Source: CAMAXB01 sp964476565
GTDB lineage: Bacteria > Verrucomicrobiota > Verrucomicrobiia > Opitutales > Opitutaceae
Reading direction: 5' to 3'
DNA length: 64,000 bases
Assembly (NCBI GenBank): GCA_964476565.1
Contig: CAYZBG010000007.1
Span: forward strand, 1 to 64,000
Below, piece by piece: positions 1-9,000 of this stretch. A program made the position numbers and the translations under genes. How positions within the stretch are numbered: position 1 is the stretch's first letter; each line of letters opens with the position of its first letter. Below the pieces are notes generated by a model, which worked only from the letters and a program-made list of their open reading frames with translations, was not told the DNA's origin and did not search any database.

Positions 1-166
1 CTTGGTCCGGGAGCATCGACTCCGCACTCGCAGCGGAGACTGGCTGTCGTTGAGGGCGGACACGGTCTGTCTGCACGGAGACGGTCCGGGCGCGATCGAA
101 CTTGCGCGCCACCTGCGGACCGGTCTGGCCGATGCGGGGGCGAGGGTGGCTTCGCTGGGGCCATGA
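1..166 (+). CDS. pxpA: 5-oxoprolinase subunit A (LamB/YcsF family), C-terminal fragment
   Basis: The reading frame is already open at base 2 and ends with TGA at 164-166. About 54 codons are present, containing DTVCLHGDGPGAIELA, which matches the conserved C-terminal strand-helix of LamB/YcsF proteins (family form DTICVHGD). In that family PxpA, with PxpB and PxpC, hydrolyses 5-oxoproline (pyroglutamate) to glutamate in the cytosol. Its stop overlaps the pcp start as ATGA, so the two are probably translationally coupled. The pairing makes sense because Pcp releases the pyroglutamate that PxpA consumes. The 5' part lies outside the window. Confidence 0.8.
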   Translation, partial: LVREHRLRTRSGDWLSLRADTVCLHGDGPGAIELARHLRTGLADAGARVASLGP

Positions 167-840
167 AGACCCTGCTGCTAACCGGCTTCGAGCCCTTCGG
201 TGGCGCGGCGGCCAATGCCTCAGCCGAGATTGTCCGGGAGCTGTCGGGCCGGATCGTCGCCGGTTGGCGGATCGAAGGTGCCGTTCTGCCCTGCGCCTTT
301 CGCGCTGCGTCCCGCGCGCTGGCCCGTCTGCTGGAACGGCACCGCCCGGGGGCGATCGTGTGCCTCGGTGAGGCCGCGGGGCGCGGGGCGGTCACGCCCG
401 AACTCATCGCCGTCAACCACGACGATGCGCGCATCGCGGACAACGCCGGTCACCAGCCGGTGGATACGCCGGTCGTGTCCGGCGGAGCGGCGGCCTATTG
501 GAGTTCGCTGCCGGTGCGGGCGATCGTGGCGGAGCTGTCGGCCCGCGGCATTCCGGCCACGGTGTCGCGTTCGGCCGGCGGCTTCGTTTGCAACCACGTC
601 TTCTACGCGCTCATGCACCGACTGGCCCGGCGGCGATCCCGGGTCCTCGCGGGGTTCATCCATGTGCCGACTGCCGCCGAAACCTCCTGGCCGGTCGCAC
701 GCTCCACGGCGGGCATCGCGGCGGCGCTGGACGTCACCGTGCGGGAGGCGGAAGCGCGGGCGCGGACGGCCGCCGCGCATAAGCGATCATCGCCAAGCCG
801 GCGGCCACGAGGAAGAGCGAATAAAAGGTCCCCCGGCTGA
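163..840 (+). CDS. pcp: Pyroglutamyl-peptidase I (peptidase C15)
   Basis: 225 aa. Cytosolic cysteine peptidase that removes N-terminal pyroglutamate from peptides. The N-terminus (LLTGFEPFGG) is the family signature. The catalytic triad can be placed at Glu in the TPELIAVN region, Cys in GGFVCNHVFY and His in GFIHVPTA. The start is ATG at 163, overlapping the stop of the preceding pxpA-type frame. The last ~30 residues are rich in Arg/Ser/Lys, lack the usual C-terminal helix pattern and lie antisense to the 3' end of lgt (107-bp tail-to-tail overlap). The tail may therefore be a recent read-through extension. Confidence 0.9.
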   Translation: MKTLLLTGFEPFGGAAANASAEIVRELSGRIVAGWRIEGAVLPCAFRAASRALARLLERHRPGAIVCLGEAAGRGAVTPELIAVNHDDARIADNAGHQPVDTPVVSGGAAAYWSSLPVRAIVAELSARGIPATVSRSAGGFVCNHVFYALMHRLARRRSRVLAGFIHVPTAAETSWPVARSTAGIAAALDVTVREAEARARTAAAHKRSSPSRRPRGRANKRSPG

Positions 841-1561
841 GCCCGAGGATCAGACCGGCGGCATCCGGCTCCCGAAAGAGTTCGCCGATTGACCGGAGCG
901 CGGCGTAACCGACGAGAAATTCGCCGCACAGCTGTCCAGGGTGGCGCCGGACGACGTCGGAGCGCCAGAATCGCAGCTGCATCACGGCCAGCAGCAAGGC
1001 CCCTTCCAGGGCAGCCTGGTAAAGCTGCGATGGATGGCGGGGTAGACGGTCGCCACTGAGCGGGAACACGACCGCCCAGGCGACGGCGGCGGGTTTGCCC
1101 CACAGCTCGCCGTTGATGAAGTTGGCCACCCGGCCCAGCATCAGGCCGAGGGCGGTGACGGATGCGACCAGGTCGCCGAGATGAAGAAACGGAATCTTCT
1201 GGCTGCGAGCGAACCAGACGAGCGCAAGGGTCACGCCGAGGAATCCGCCGTGGCTCGCCATGCCGCCCTCCCAGACGCGCAGCAATTGCGCCGGATCGTG
1301 GCGCAGCACGTGGGGCTGATAGAGCACGAAATACCCGAGGCGGCCGCCGAGGAACACGCCCAGGATGAGAAGAAACATCAGGTCGCCGATCTTGGCCGAA
1401 GGGAGCAGGGATCGCCCACTCCGATGATAGCGATGCAGCAGCCAAAACGCCCCGACGAAGCCGAGCACATAGGCCAGGCCGTAGTAGCGCAGACCGAAAT
1501 TCTCACCGAAGCGAATGAGGAACGGGCTCAGGTCGTGAACCCAGTAAGGCGAATCCGTCAT
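734..1561 (-). CDS. lgt: Prolipoprotein diacylglyceryl transferase
   Basis: 275 aa, the usual length for Lgt. An inner-membrane enzyme with about seven membrane segments that transfers diacylglycerol from phosphatidylglycerol to the lipobox cysteine of prolipoproteins. The signature GRVANFINGELWG is present, preceded by a conserved loop (EGGMASHGGFLG) and followed by HPSQLYQAALEG. Its ATG overlaps the stop of the upstream CNNM/CBS gene (ATGA), so the two genes form a minus-strand operon. The substrates it would modify include the lipobox proteins encoded here (the RND adaptor and the oligopeptide-binding protein). Confidence 0.95.
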   Translation of the reverse strand: MTDSPYWVHDLSPFLIRFGENFGLRYYGLAYVLGFVGAFWLLHRYHRSGRSLLPSAKIGDLMFLLILGVFLGGRLGYFVLYQPHVLRHDPAQLLRVWEGGMASHGGFLGVTLALVWFARSQKIPFLHLGDLVASVTALGLMLGRVANFINGELWGKPAAVAWAVVFPLSGDRLPRHPSQLYQAALEGALLLAVMQLRFWRSDVVRRHPGQLCGEFLVGYAALRSIGELFREPDAAGLILGLSRGTFYSLFLVAAGLAMIAYARRPSAPALPPPAR

Positions 1562-2643
1562 GATTTGGGCGCGGAAAAAGGCGGGTTGGTGCCGGAGCCA
1601 GCGTCGCCGGGGCGCCGGACCCGAACCTGCTTCTGCTGACGGGCGCGGGCCAGTTCGCGCATGTCGACGGCGACATCGTCCTTCTCGAAGATTTCGCGGC
1701 CGAGCAGGTGTTCAAAAACGTCCTCCATGCTGAGCACACCGGCCGTCGCACCGAACTCGTCGACTACGACGAGCATCTGCTGATGCGCCTTTAGGAAGGC
1801 CTGCAGCGCATTGGCCACGGTCACGGTCTCGGGAATGAAATGCACCTCCTGCATCAGTTTCTCGACGAGGTCGAAATCCTGGTCGTTGGCCTTCGCTTTC
1901 AGCAGGTCGCGGCGGCGAACCAGCCCGACGATGTCGTCGAGGTTGCGCCCGTAGACCGGAATGCGGGCGAACGGCACATTCGGGTAGTCGCGGAACACCT
2001 CGCCGACCGTCGCGTTGCGGCGCAGGGCGGTGACGACCGTGCGCGGAGTCATGATTTCGCTGACCCGCACGTCGTCGAGCGAGAGGGCGTTGGCGATGAT
2101 GCTGGATTCGCTGCGGGACAGGGTGCCCTGCTGGGCGCCACGTTCGGCGAGGAGAATGATCTCTTCGTCCGACCGCGTCGGCTGTTCGGGCGTCCGAACG
2201 ACGACCCGGACGATCAGGCTGCAAAAGTAGGTGACGGGGCGCAGGGCGTTGCACATCCACATCAACGGATAGGCCACGATCGGTTGGAGGCTGCGCCGGT
2301 AGGCGACACCGAGATTCTTGGGCAGCACCTCGGAGAAAACGAGGATCGCCAGGGTCAGCGCAGCGGACAACACGCCGAGCACGGCGTCGCCATAAAGCTT
2401 GGTCGCGAGACCGCCGATCGTGACCGAACCGAGGGTGTTGGCGATGGTGTTGAGGGTGAGGATGGTCGAGATGGTTTCCTCAAGGTTGACCTTTAGCTTC
2501 TCGAGGACCTCGCCGCGCTTCGGCCGGGCCTTCTTCAGGCTCTCCACTTCCGTCACGGTGGTGCTGAGGATCAACGCTTCCATCAACGAGCAACAAAACG
2601 ACACCAACAGGGTGAGAACGATCGCGACGACCAGGAGAAGCAT
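1558..2643 (-). CDS. CNNM/CBS-domain membrane protein (CorC/HlyC-like)
   Basis: 361 aa from the ATG at 2643. An upstream in-frame GTG at 2661 would add six residues. The N-terminal half is a DUF21/CNNM transmembrane domain with several hydrophobic segments (from MLLLVVAIVLTLLVSF onward, including the ILVFSEVLPKNLG motif). The C-terminal half carries a pair of CBS domains, visible as VSEIMTPRTVVTAL and later VVVDEFGATAGVLSMEDV. Members of this family are implicated in Mg2+/Co2+ transport or ion homeostasis. The transporter-associated C-terminal domain seen in many homologues is missing or very short here. It is coupled to lgt through an ATGA overlap. Confidence 0.82.
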   Translation of the reverse strand: MLLLVVAIVLTLLVSFCCSLMEALILSTTVTEVESLKKARPKRGEVLEKLKVNLEETISTILTLNTIANTLGSVTIGGLATKLYGDAVLGVLSAALTLAILVFSEVLPKNLGVAYRRSLQPIVAYPLMWMCNALRPVTYFCSLIVRVVVRTPEQPTRSDEEIILLAERGAQQGTLSRSESSIIANALSLDDVRVSEIMTPRTVVTALRRNATVGEVFRDYPNVPFARIPVYGRNLDDIVGLVRRRDLLKAKANDQDFDLVEKLMQEVHFIPETVTVANALQAFLKAHQQMLVVVDEFGATAGVLSMEDVFEHLLGREIFEKDDVAVDMRELARARQQKQVRVRRPGDAGSGTNPPFSAPKS

Positions 2644-2828
2644 GTCGTGAGTGTATGCCACCGGCGGCGTTTAAGATGCAAGAGTGCAGCGTGCGCCCTT
2701 CGTCGAGCGGGTCGCTCCGCGCGCCCTGCCGCAGCAACGCGTCAGGCAAGGGCGTCCCGACGCCGAAAGTCTGGCGCGGGCCACTGCACGCTTGCCGGAC
2801 GCGCGTTCGCGGGCCGTAGTGGCGGCGC

Positions 2829-3932
2829 ATGTCCACGCTCAAACGCACGCCCTTGCACGCGTTCCATGCCGCCCATGGCGGTCGTCTGGTCGATTTCGCC
2901 GGCTGGGAGATGCCGGTGCAGTACCGCAGCATCCTCGAGGAGCACAAGGCAGTGCGCCGCGCGGCGGGTTTGTTCGATGTCAGTCACATGGGGGAGGTGG
3001 ACGTCCGCGGGCCCGATGCGGCCCGTTACCTGAATCGGCTCGTGACCAACGACGTCGCCCGCCTTCATCCCGGGCGCGTACTCTACACGCCGATGTGCTA
3101 TCCCTCCGGCGGTGTGGTCGATGACCTGCTGATCTACATGCGCGGTCCGGATGACTACTTCCTGTGCATCAACGCGGGCAACATCGACAAGGACTTGGCC
3201 TGGATGCACGCGCAGGCAGCCGGTTACGCGGTGACGATCCAGGACCGCAGTGCGGACTACGCCCTGCTCGCGCTGCAGGGGCCGCGGGCCGAGTCGATTC
3301 TGCAGGGGCTGACCGGGGCCAAGCTCGGAGCGTTGAAGTACTATCATTTTGCCGAGGGCACGGTGGCCGGGGTGCACTGCCTGATCAGCCGCACCGGCTA
3401 CACCGGCGAGGACGGCTTCGAGCTGTACCACGCGGCGGGCGACGCGGTCGCGTTGGCGGAGGCCCTGTTCGCCGCCGGGCAAGCCTGGGGCCTTGAACTG
3501 GCGGGCCTCGGGGCGCGCGACAGCCTGCGGCTCGAGGCGGGTTATCCGCTCTACGGGCACGAGCTCACGGCGGACCTGTCGCCGCTCGCCGCTGGACTCG
3601 GATGGACGGTGAAGCTCGACAAGGGCGAAGACTTCATCGGCCGGGCGGCACTGGTGGCCGAGAAGGCCGCCGGCAGTCCGTCCAAGGTGGTGTTCTTCAA
3701 GACCGGCGATCGTCGCATCGTGCGGGCGGACACGCCCGTGCTCGGCCCGGACGGTGAGGTTGGCAAAGTGCTTTCCGGCACGCTCTCACCGATGCTCAAC
3801 GAGGCGATTGGGTCGGCCCTGGTGCGCGCCTCCGCGGCTGCCGGCGCGCTCGCGGTCGACATCCGCGGCACGCGGATCAACTTGCAGCTGGTCAAACCTC
3901 CGTTTGTCGAACTAAAGAAGGCGTCATCATGA
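2829..3932 (+). CDS. gcvT: Aminomethyltransferase, glycine cleavage T protein
   Basis: 367 aa, full length. Transfers the methylene group from the aminomethyl-lipoyl arm of GcvH to tetrahydrofolate, releasing ammonia. Family landmarks include LVDFAGWEMPVQY, LFDVSHMGEVDVRG, LALQGPRA and ISRTGYTGEDGFELY. The start is ATG at 2829. The stop overlaps the gcvH start (ATGA at 3929-3932). The expected third gene, gcvP, does not follow: an efflux operon does. The P protein must therefore be encoded elsewhere. The 167-bp leader was inspected for a glycine riboswitch, but none could be recognised. Confidence 0.95.
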   Translation: MSTLKRTPLHAFHAAHGGRLVDFAGWEMPVQYRSILEEHKAVRRAAGLFDVSHMGEVDVRGPDAARYLNRLVTNDVARLHPGRVLYTPMCYPSGGVVDDLLIYMRGPDDYFLCINAGNIDKDLAWMHAQAAGYAVTIQDRSADYALLALQGPRAESILQGLTGAKLGALKYYHFAEGTVAGVHCLISRTGYTGEDGFELYHAAGDAVALAEALFAAGQAWGLELAGLGARDSLRLEAGYPLYGHELTADLSPLAAGLGWTVKLDKGEDFIGRAALVAEKAAGSPSKVVFFKTGDRRIVRADTPVLGPDGEVGKVLSGTLSPMLNEAIGSALVRASAAAGALAVDIRGTRINLQLVKPPFVELKKASS

Positions 3933-4312
3933 GCAGTGTCCCCTCCGATCTCCGCTACGCGAAGTCCCACGAATGGGTAAAGCCGTCCGCCGACGGGACT
4001 GCGCTCGTGGGCATCACCGATTACGCCCAGAGCAGCCTCGGTGACATTACGTTCGTGCAGACGCCCAAGGTCGGCGCGGTGTTCGCGGCCGGGCAGACGT
4101 TTGGCGTGGTGGAGTCGGTCAAGGCCGCCTCCGACCTCTATGCCCCGGTGGCCTTCACGATTCTCGACGTCAACCGCACCTTGGATCAGGCGCCGGAAAC
4201 GGTGAACCGCTCGCCTTACGGCGACGGCTGGATGCTGAAGGTGAAGCTGACCGATCCGGCCGCGGTGAACGGGCTGCTCGATGCGGCAGCGTACACCGCC
4301 TCGATTGGCTGA
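3929..4312 (+). CDS. gcvH: Glycine cleavage H protein (lipoyl carrier)
   Basis: 127 aa. Small lipoylated shuttle protein of the glycine cleavage complex. The lipoyl-lysine motif is clear (GVVESVKAASDLYAP, with Lys of SVKA as the lipoylation site). The N-terminal SHEWVK and central ITDYAQSSLGDI are typical. It is translated through a 4-base overlap with gcvT and is followed about 20 bp later by a perfect inverted repeat that probably ends the two-gene transcript. Confidence 0.95.
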   Translation: MSSVPSDLRYAKSHEWVKPSADGTALVGITDYAQSSLGDITFVQTPKVGAVFAAGQTFGVVESVKAASDLYAPVAFTILDVNRTLDQAPETVNRSPYGDGWMLKVKLTDPAAVNGLLDAAAYTASIG

Positions 4313-4332
4313 CCGCCTCGCGCAAATCGAAC

Positions 4333-4352
4333 GCGTTTGCGGGCGCAAACGC
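4333..4352 (+). terminator. Probable intrinsic terminator after gcvTH
   Basis: A perfect 9-bp inverted repeat (gcgtttgcg / cgcaaacgc) with a 2-base loop lies 20 bp after the gcvH stop and is followed by tccttggttt. The T-tract is imperfect, so termination strength is uncertain. The remainder of 4353-4588 holds no convincing gene. Confidence 0.55.
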
Positions 4353-4588
4353 TCCTTGGTTTGGCCTGAACCCTGCTTCCCACCGGCAGTGCGTCCGCGT
4401 CCTTTCCCGTTCTGCCGTGCCTGACCGAAGCCGACCCTGGCTGCGGGAGGACCGCGCAGCCTCCGCTCGCTTCGCGCCGCGAAATCCTTCATGGTATGAA
4501 GAAGTCGCCGGGAATTTTCGGATTACTTAGTTGGTCTTATTTCGTAACGCCCCCGGGACCGGCGACGTCTCGTCCCCTGCTTATCTCC

Positions 4589-5749
4589 ATGGCCCATCCC
4601 ACACTGCTTGTTTCCGTGCTGCTGGCCGCCGCCCTTGTCGGGGGCTGCGCCAAGAATGACGCCCCGCAAGGCGCGCCGACGGGGAAGGCGGCGGGAGGAG
4701 GTCCCGGAGGGGGCGCGCGCGGCGGCAACCAAATCCAGGCGGTCGAGGTCATTCCGCTGCAGAAACGCGACCTCGTAGAGAGCCTCACGGTGGTCGGTTC
4801 GCTGGCCCCGAACGAGTCAGCCGACATCCGGCCGGAGGGCGCGGGATTGGTGAAGGGAATTTTCTTCGAAGAGGGCCAGAAAGTGAAACAGGGCGATCTG
4901 CTCGTGAAGATCGACGACTCCGAATTGCTCGCCCAGTACGCGCAGGTGGAAGCCCGCTTCAAGCTGGCTGAGCTCAACGTGGCGCGCAGCGAGAGCCTGT
5001 CCGAGTCGCGCACCATCCCGCAGTCCGAGACTGACCGCGCCCGTTCTGAATTTTCCTCGGCCCGCGCCGAACTCTCGTTGCTTCGCTTGCGCCTGCAGAA
5101 GACCGAGGTCCGCGCACCGTTCGATGGCGTCATCGGGTCGCGTTCGATCTCCGCCGGCGATTACGTCACGACGGCGACGATCCTGACCACGTTGAACGAC
5201 CTCAGCCGGTTGAAGGTCACGTTCCAGGTGCCTGAGCGGTTCCTTGCGTTGGTACGCAACGGCACGCCGTTTGCCATCAAGTCCAGCGTGGTCGAGGCCG
5301 CCCAGCCCGTCACCGGCGAGGTTTACTTTGTCAGTTCCGTGATCGAGCGCGCCACGCGGTCGAGCGAGGTCAAGGGCATCGTGAGCAATCCGCCGGCAAT
5401 GTTGCGGCCGGGCATGTTTGCCAATGTCGACCTGGTGCTCGACGTCCGCAACGGCGCCCTCACGGTCCCGGAAGGTGCGATCATGACGACCGCCGCCGGT
5501 TCGCAGGTGATCGTGGTGGATCCCCAGGAGGGCGGTCCGGTGGCCAAGTTTGTTCCCATCCGGCTCGGGCTTCGTTCCCGGGGCTATGTGGAGATCGCCC
5601 CGCTGCAGGGCGAACTGCGCGAGGGCCAGGAGGTGGTCGCATCGGGTGTGGGGGCGCTGATCCTCTATCCGGGCATCAAGCTTCAGCCTAAGCCGCTGCG
5701 CGCTGAATTCCTGCCCAAAGACGGAAAGCCCTCCGCCAAGGAGACCTGA
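4589..5749 (+). CDS. RND efflux periplasmic adaptor (membrane fusion lipoprotein)
   Basis: 386 aa from the ATG at 4589. An in-frame ATG at 4496 exists, but only the 4589 start places a proper lipoprotein signal at the N-terminus (LLAAALVGGCAKND, lipobox VGGC). After a Gly-rich linker come the lipoyl/barrel-sandwich half (ADIRPEGAGLVKGIFFEEGQ, VKQGDLLVKIDD), a helical hairpin (about residues 110-165), the second lipoyl half (TEVRAPFDGVIGSRSISAGD) and beta-barrel and membrane-proximal domains. It would bridge the inner-membrane pump encoded 3 bp downstream to an outer-membrane channel. No TolC-type gene is adjacent. Confidence 0.92.
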   Translation: MAHPTLLVSVLLAAALVGGCAKNDAPQGAPTGKAAGGGPGGGARGGNQIQAVEVIPLQKRDLVESLTVVGSLAPNESADIRPEGAGLVKGIFFEEGQKVKQGDLLVKIDDSELLAQYAQVEARFKLAELNVARSESLSESRTIPQSETDRARSEFSSARAELSLLRLRLQKTEVRAPFDGVIGSRSISAGDYVTTATILTTLNDLSRLKVTFQVPERFLALVRNGTPFAIKSSVVEAAQPVTGEVYFVSSVIERATRSSEVKGIVSNPPAMLRPGMFANVDLVLDVRNGALTVPEGAIMTTAAGSQVIVVDPQEGGPVAKFVPIRLGLRSRGYVEIAPLQGELREGQEVVASGVGALILYPGIKLQPKPLRAEFLPKDGKPSAKET

Positions 5750-5752
5750 GCC

Positions 5753-8700
5753 ATGATCCTCTCCGACCTCTCCATCAAGCGCCCGGTCGTCTGCCTGGTG
5801 GCGTCGATCCTGATCGTGCTCATCGGCCTGCTCGCGTTCGCCCGTCTGCCGGTGCGCGAGTATCCGAGCACCGATTCGCCGATCGTCTCGATCTCTGCGT
5901 CCTATCCGGGCGCGTCGGCCGAGGTCATCGAGTCCAAGGTCACCGAGCCGCTCGAAAAGGAGGTCGCGACCATCGAGGGCATCCGCGTCATCCGGTCCAC
6001 GTCGTCCCAGGAGCGGTCGAGCATCACGGTGGAGTTCAATTTGAGCCGCAACATCGACGAGGCGGCGAACGACGTGCGCGACCGCGTGTCGCGCGCCCGA
6101 GGGCGCCTGCCGGTCGAGGTCGAGAACGTGGAGGTCAGCAAGGCCGACGCCGACTCCAGCCCGATCATGTCCCTGTCGTTCAACTCCGACCGGTTCACCC
6201 GGCTCGAGCTGACCGAGATCGTCGATCGCATCGCCCTGCAGCGCCTGCAGACCGTGCCCGGAGTCGGTGCGGTCGAGTTGCGCGGACGTCGCTACGCGAT
6301 GCGCCTTTGGGTCGACAGCGACAAGCTTGCCGCCTACGGCCTCACCATTTCCGACGTCCAAGCCGCCCTGCGGCAGCAGAACGTCGACCTGCCGAGCGGC
6401 CGCATCGAATCGCTTGCCCGTGAGTTTCCGATCCGGCTGCAGGGGAGCATGTCTGAGCCCGTCGACTACGAGAACCTCGTCTTGGCGACCCGCGGCGATT
6501 ACCAGGTGAAGTTTTCCGATGTGGGCCGGGTGGAACTCGGCGCGGCCGACTACCGCAGCGAGACCTACTTCAAGGGGCGTCCGACCGTGGGCGTCTCCAT
6601 CATCCGGCAGGCGCAATCCAACCTGCTCGATGTCGCGAATGGCATCAAGGGTCTCATCCCGATCATTCAGGCCGACATGCCGGAAGGCGTGAGCGTCAAT
6701 GTGGGCTACGACACCAGCGTGTTCGTCGACCGCTCGGTGCGCGAGGTGTACCAGACGCTCTGGGAGGCGTCGATCCTCGTGATCCTGATGATCTTCCTCT
6801 TCCTGCGTGACTGGCGCGCCACGCTGATCCCGCTGGTGGCGATACCGGTGTCGATCATCGGCTCGTTCGCGATCATGGGCGTGCTGGGTTTCTCCATCAA
6901 CGTGCTCACGCTGCTGGCCCTCGTGTTGGCGGTGGGTCTCGTCGTCGACGACGCGATCGTGATGTTGGAAAACATCTACCGCCGCATCGAAGAAGGGGAA
7001 CCGCCGATTCACGCCGCCGTGCGCGGCGCCCGCCAGGTCGCCTTCGCGGTCATCGCCACCACGCTTACCCTGGCAGCGGTGTTCCTGCCGGTGGCCTTCC
7101 AGAAGGGGCAGACCGGCCGCCTCTTCTTCGAGTTCGGCATCACGTTGGCCGTGTCGGTCATCGTGTCGTCGTTCGTCGCCCTGACGCTTACGCCGATGCT
7201 CTGCTCGCGCCTGCTGAAGGCGAAGATTGTTAATGGCCAAGCGAAGCACGGCTGGTTCTACGACAAGACCGAGCCCTTCTTCGAATTCATCAACCGGGTA
7301 TACGAGCGGATGCTTCGGGGCGCCCTGCGCGTGCCGTACCTCATCCTCGGCGGCTCGCTCGCGTTTTCCGTGGCGGGGTTTTACCTCTACGGGAAGCTGC
7401 AGAAGGAGCTCACGCCGTTGGAAGACCGCGGCATTTTCTCCGTCAGCTTTGTGTCCCCGGTGGGTTCCACCCCCGAGTACAACCGCATTTATTCCTACGA
7501 GCTCGAACAGCAGATCCTCGCTGTGCCGGAGGTTGACCGCACCTTCCATCGCACGGGCGACGGTCGCGCGTTCATCTTCACCACGCTGGCGCTGTGGGAG
7601 GACCGCGAGCGCAAGACCCAGGACATCGTCGCCAGCCTGCGGACCCGTTTCGCCCGGGAAAACACCGGCGGCCAGGTGATCGTCTCGCCGGTCCGCCCCT
7701 TCGGCGGCGGTCGTCGCGGCGGTGGCGGTGGTGGTGTCGAGATGGTGCTGCAGGGCAGCGAATTCAACGAACTGCAGAAGATCGGCCAACAGGTGCTGCA
7801 GCAGCTGCGTCAGAGCGACGTGCTGCTCCAGCCGCGCGTCGACCCGTCCCCGACCAAACCCCAGCTCGACGTGCGCATCGATCGTGCCCGTGCGGCCGAC
7901 CTGCGCGTGCCGATCGCCGACATTGCCACCACCTTGGAGACCTTGCTCGGGGGACGTCGTGTGACCCAGTTCCAGCGCGGCAATCAGCAGTACGACGTGC
8001 TCGTGCAGCTTGAGGATGCCAACCGGGCCACGCCCTACGATTTGGCCCGCCTCTACGTCAAATCCCAGGACGGCAATCTCGTGCAGCTGAGCAACCTCGT
8101 CACGTATCAGGAAGGCTTGGTGCCGGAGAGCTTCCCGCACTTCAACCGCCTGCGTTCCGTTACGGTTTCGGCCCAGCTGATGCCCGGCAAGACCCTGGGC
8201 GACGGCGTGGCCCACCTCGAGGAAATCGTGAAGCCGCTCCTACCGCCGGGCTATGCGTACACCTGGGACGGTGAGACGCGGGAGTTCGTCGAGAGCGGCA
8301 GCGACACCATCATCCTCTTCGGCCTCGCGCTGCTCTTCACCTTCCTGATCCTGGCCGCCCAGTTTGAGTCCTGGGTGCACCCGATCACGATCTTTACCGG
8401 AGTCGCGATCGCGATCGCTGGCGGTATCATGGTGCTCTACTGCTCGCGCTACTGGGGAGTGCCGCTGACGGACAACATCTTCTCCCGGTTCGGCCTGATC
8501 ATGCTCATCGGTCTCGTGGCGAAGAACGGCATCCTGATCGTCGAGTTTGCCAACCAGCTCCAGGTGGAAGGCAAGAACGCCTTCGACGCCGCCTTCGGCT
8601 CGGCCACGCTGCGTTTCCGCCCGATCTTGATGACCTCGATTTCGACCATCCTCGGCGCGGTTCCGATCGCGTTTGCGACGGGAGCGGGCGCCGAGACGCG

Positions 8701-8914
8701 CAACCCGATGGGTCTCGTGATCGTCGGCGGTCTCACGATTTCGACCTTCCTCACGCTCTTCGTCATCCCGATCTTCTACATCCTGGCGGACAAGGTCGTC
8801 TTCAAGCTGACCGGTCACTCCAGCACCCACGGCCTCAAGCGGGCCGAGGAGATCGAACGCGAAGTCGCCGACACGACGCCGGAAAACCACCGCGAGCCGG
8901 CGTTGGCGAAGTAG
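5753..8914 (+). CDS. RND multidrug efflux transporter, inner-membrane pump (AcrB/MexB type)
   Basis: 1053 aa, the normal size for an HAE1-type pump. It begins with the typical amphipathic start and first membrane helix (IKRPVVCLVASILIVLIG). The porter domains contain REYPSTDSPIVSI and GVGAVELRGRRYAMR. The TM4 aspartate pair used for proton translocation is present (VGLVVDDAIVMLENI). It starts 3 bp after the adaptor gene, so the two are one operon. A Gly-rich patch (residues ~645-660, GGGRRGGGGGG) is unusual in the periplasmic region. Substrates cannot be predicted from the sequence. Confidence 0.95.
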   Translation: MILSDLSIKRPVVCLVASILIVLIGLLAFARLPVREYPSTDSPIVSISASYPGASAEVIESKVTEPLEKEVATIEGIRVIRSTSSQERSSITVEFNLSRNIDEAANDVRDRVSRARGRLPVEVENVEVSKADADSSPIMSLSFNSDRFTRLELTEIVDRIALQRLQTVPGVGAVELRGRRYAMRLWVDSDKLAAYGLTISDVQAALRQQNVDLPSGRIESLAREFPIRLQGSMSEPVDYENLVLATRGDYQVKFSDVGRVELGAADYRSETYFKGRPTVGVSIIRQAQSNLLDVANGIKGLIPIIQADMPEGVSVNVGYDTSVFVDRSVREVYQTLWEASILVILMIFLFLRDWRATLIPLVAIPVSIIGSFAIMGVLGFSINVLTLLALVLAVGLVVDDAIVMLENIYRRIEEGEPPIHAAVRGARQVAFAVIATTLTLAAVFLPVAFQKGQTGRLFFEFGITLAVSVIVSSFVALTLTPMLCSRLLKAKIVNGQAKHGWFYDKTEPFFEFINRVYERMLRGALRVPYLILGGSLAFSVAGFYLYGKLQKELTPLEDRGIFSVSFVSPVGSTPEYNRIYSYELEQQILAVPEVDRTFHRTGDGRAFIFTTLALWEDRERKTQDIVASLRTRFARENTGGQVIVSPVRPFGGGRRGGGGGGVEMVLQGSEFNELQKIGQQVLQQLRQSDVLLQPRVDPSPTKPQLDVRIDRARAADLRVPIADIATTLETLLGGRRVTQFQRGNQQYDVLVQLEDANRATPYDLARLYVKSQDGNLVQLSNLVTYQEGLVPESFPHFNRLRSVTVSAQLMPGKTLGDGVAHLEEIVKPLLPPGYAYTWDGETREFVESGSDTIILFGLALLFTFLILAAQFESWVHPITIFTGVAIAIAGGIMVLYCSRYWGVPLTDNIFSRFGLIMLIGLVAKNGILIVEFANQLQVEGKNAFDAAFGSATLRFRPILMTSISTILGAVPIAFATGAGAETRNPMGLVIVGGLTISTFLTLFVIPIFYILADKVVFKLTGHSSTHGLKRAEEIEREVADTTPENHREPALAK

Positions 8915-8946
8915 GCTTTCCGCCGAACCGGCAAAGGAGTCAGCAA

Positions 8947-8977
8947 AAAGGCCGCCCCCGAGACGGGGGCGGCCTTT
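8947..8977. terminator. Bidirectional intrinsic terminator between the RND operon and typA
   Basis: A strong hairpin (aaaggccgcccc ... ggggcggccttt) has an A-rich 5' flank and a T-rich 3' flank. It lies between two convergent genes (the pump ending at 8914 and typA ending at 9001) and should stop transcription from both sides. Confidence 0.85.
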
Positions 8978-9000
8978 GTTTACCCGGAGGGTAGGGCAGG

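Noticed and set aside
2662..2828. Possible glycine riboswitch upstream of gcvT
   Set aside because: A short CAGG-AAGG-like string is present, but the tandem-aptamer consensus and pairing could not be recognised. A covariance-model search (RF00504) would be decisive.
4817..8215. A very long (1132-codon) open frame antisense to the RND pump and adaptor genes
   Set aside because: The product is an Arg/His/Gln/Asp-rich shadow of the strongly GC3-biased RND coding sequence. The plus-strand proteins have full family motifs, so the antisense frame is not a gene.
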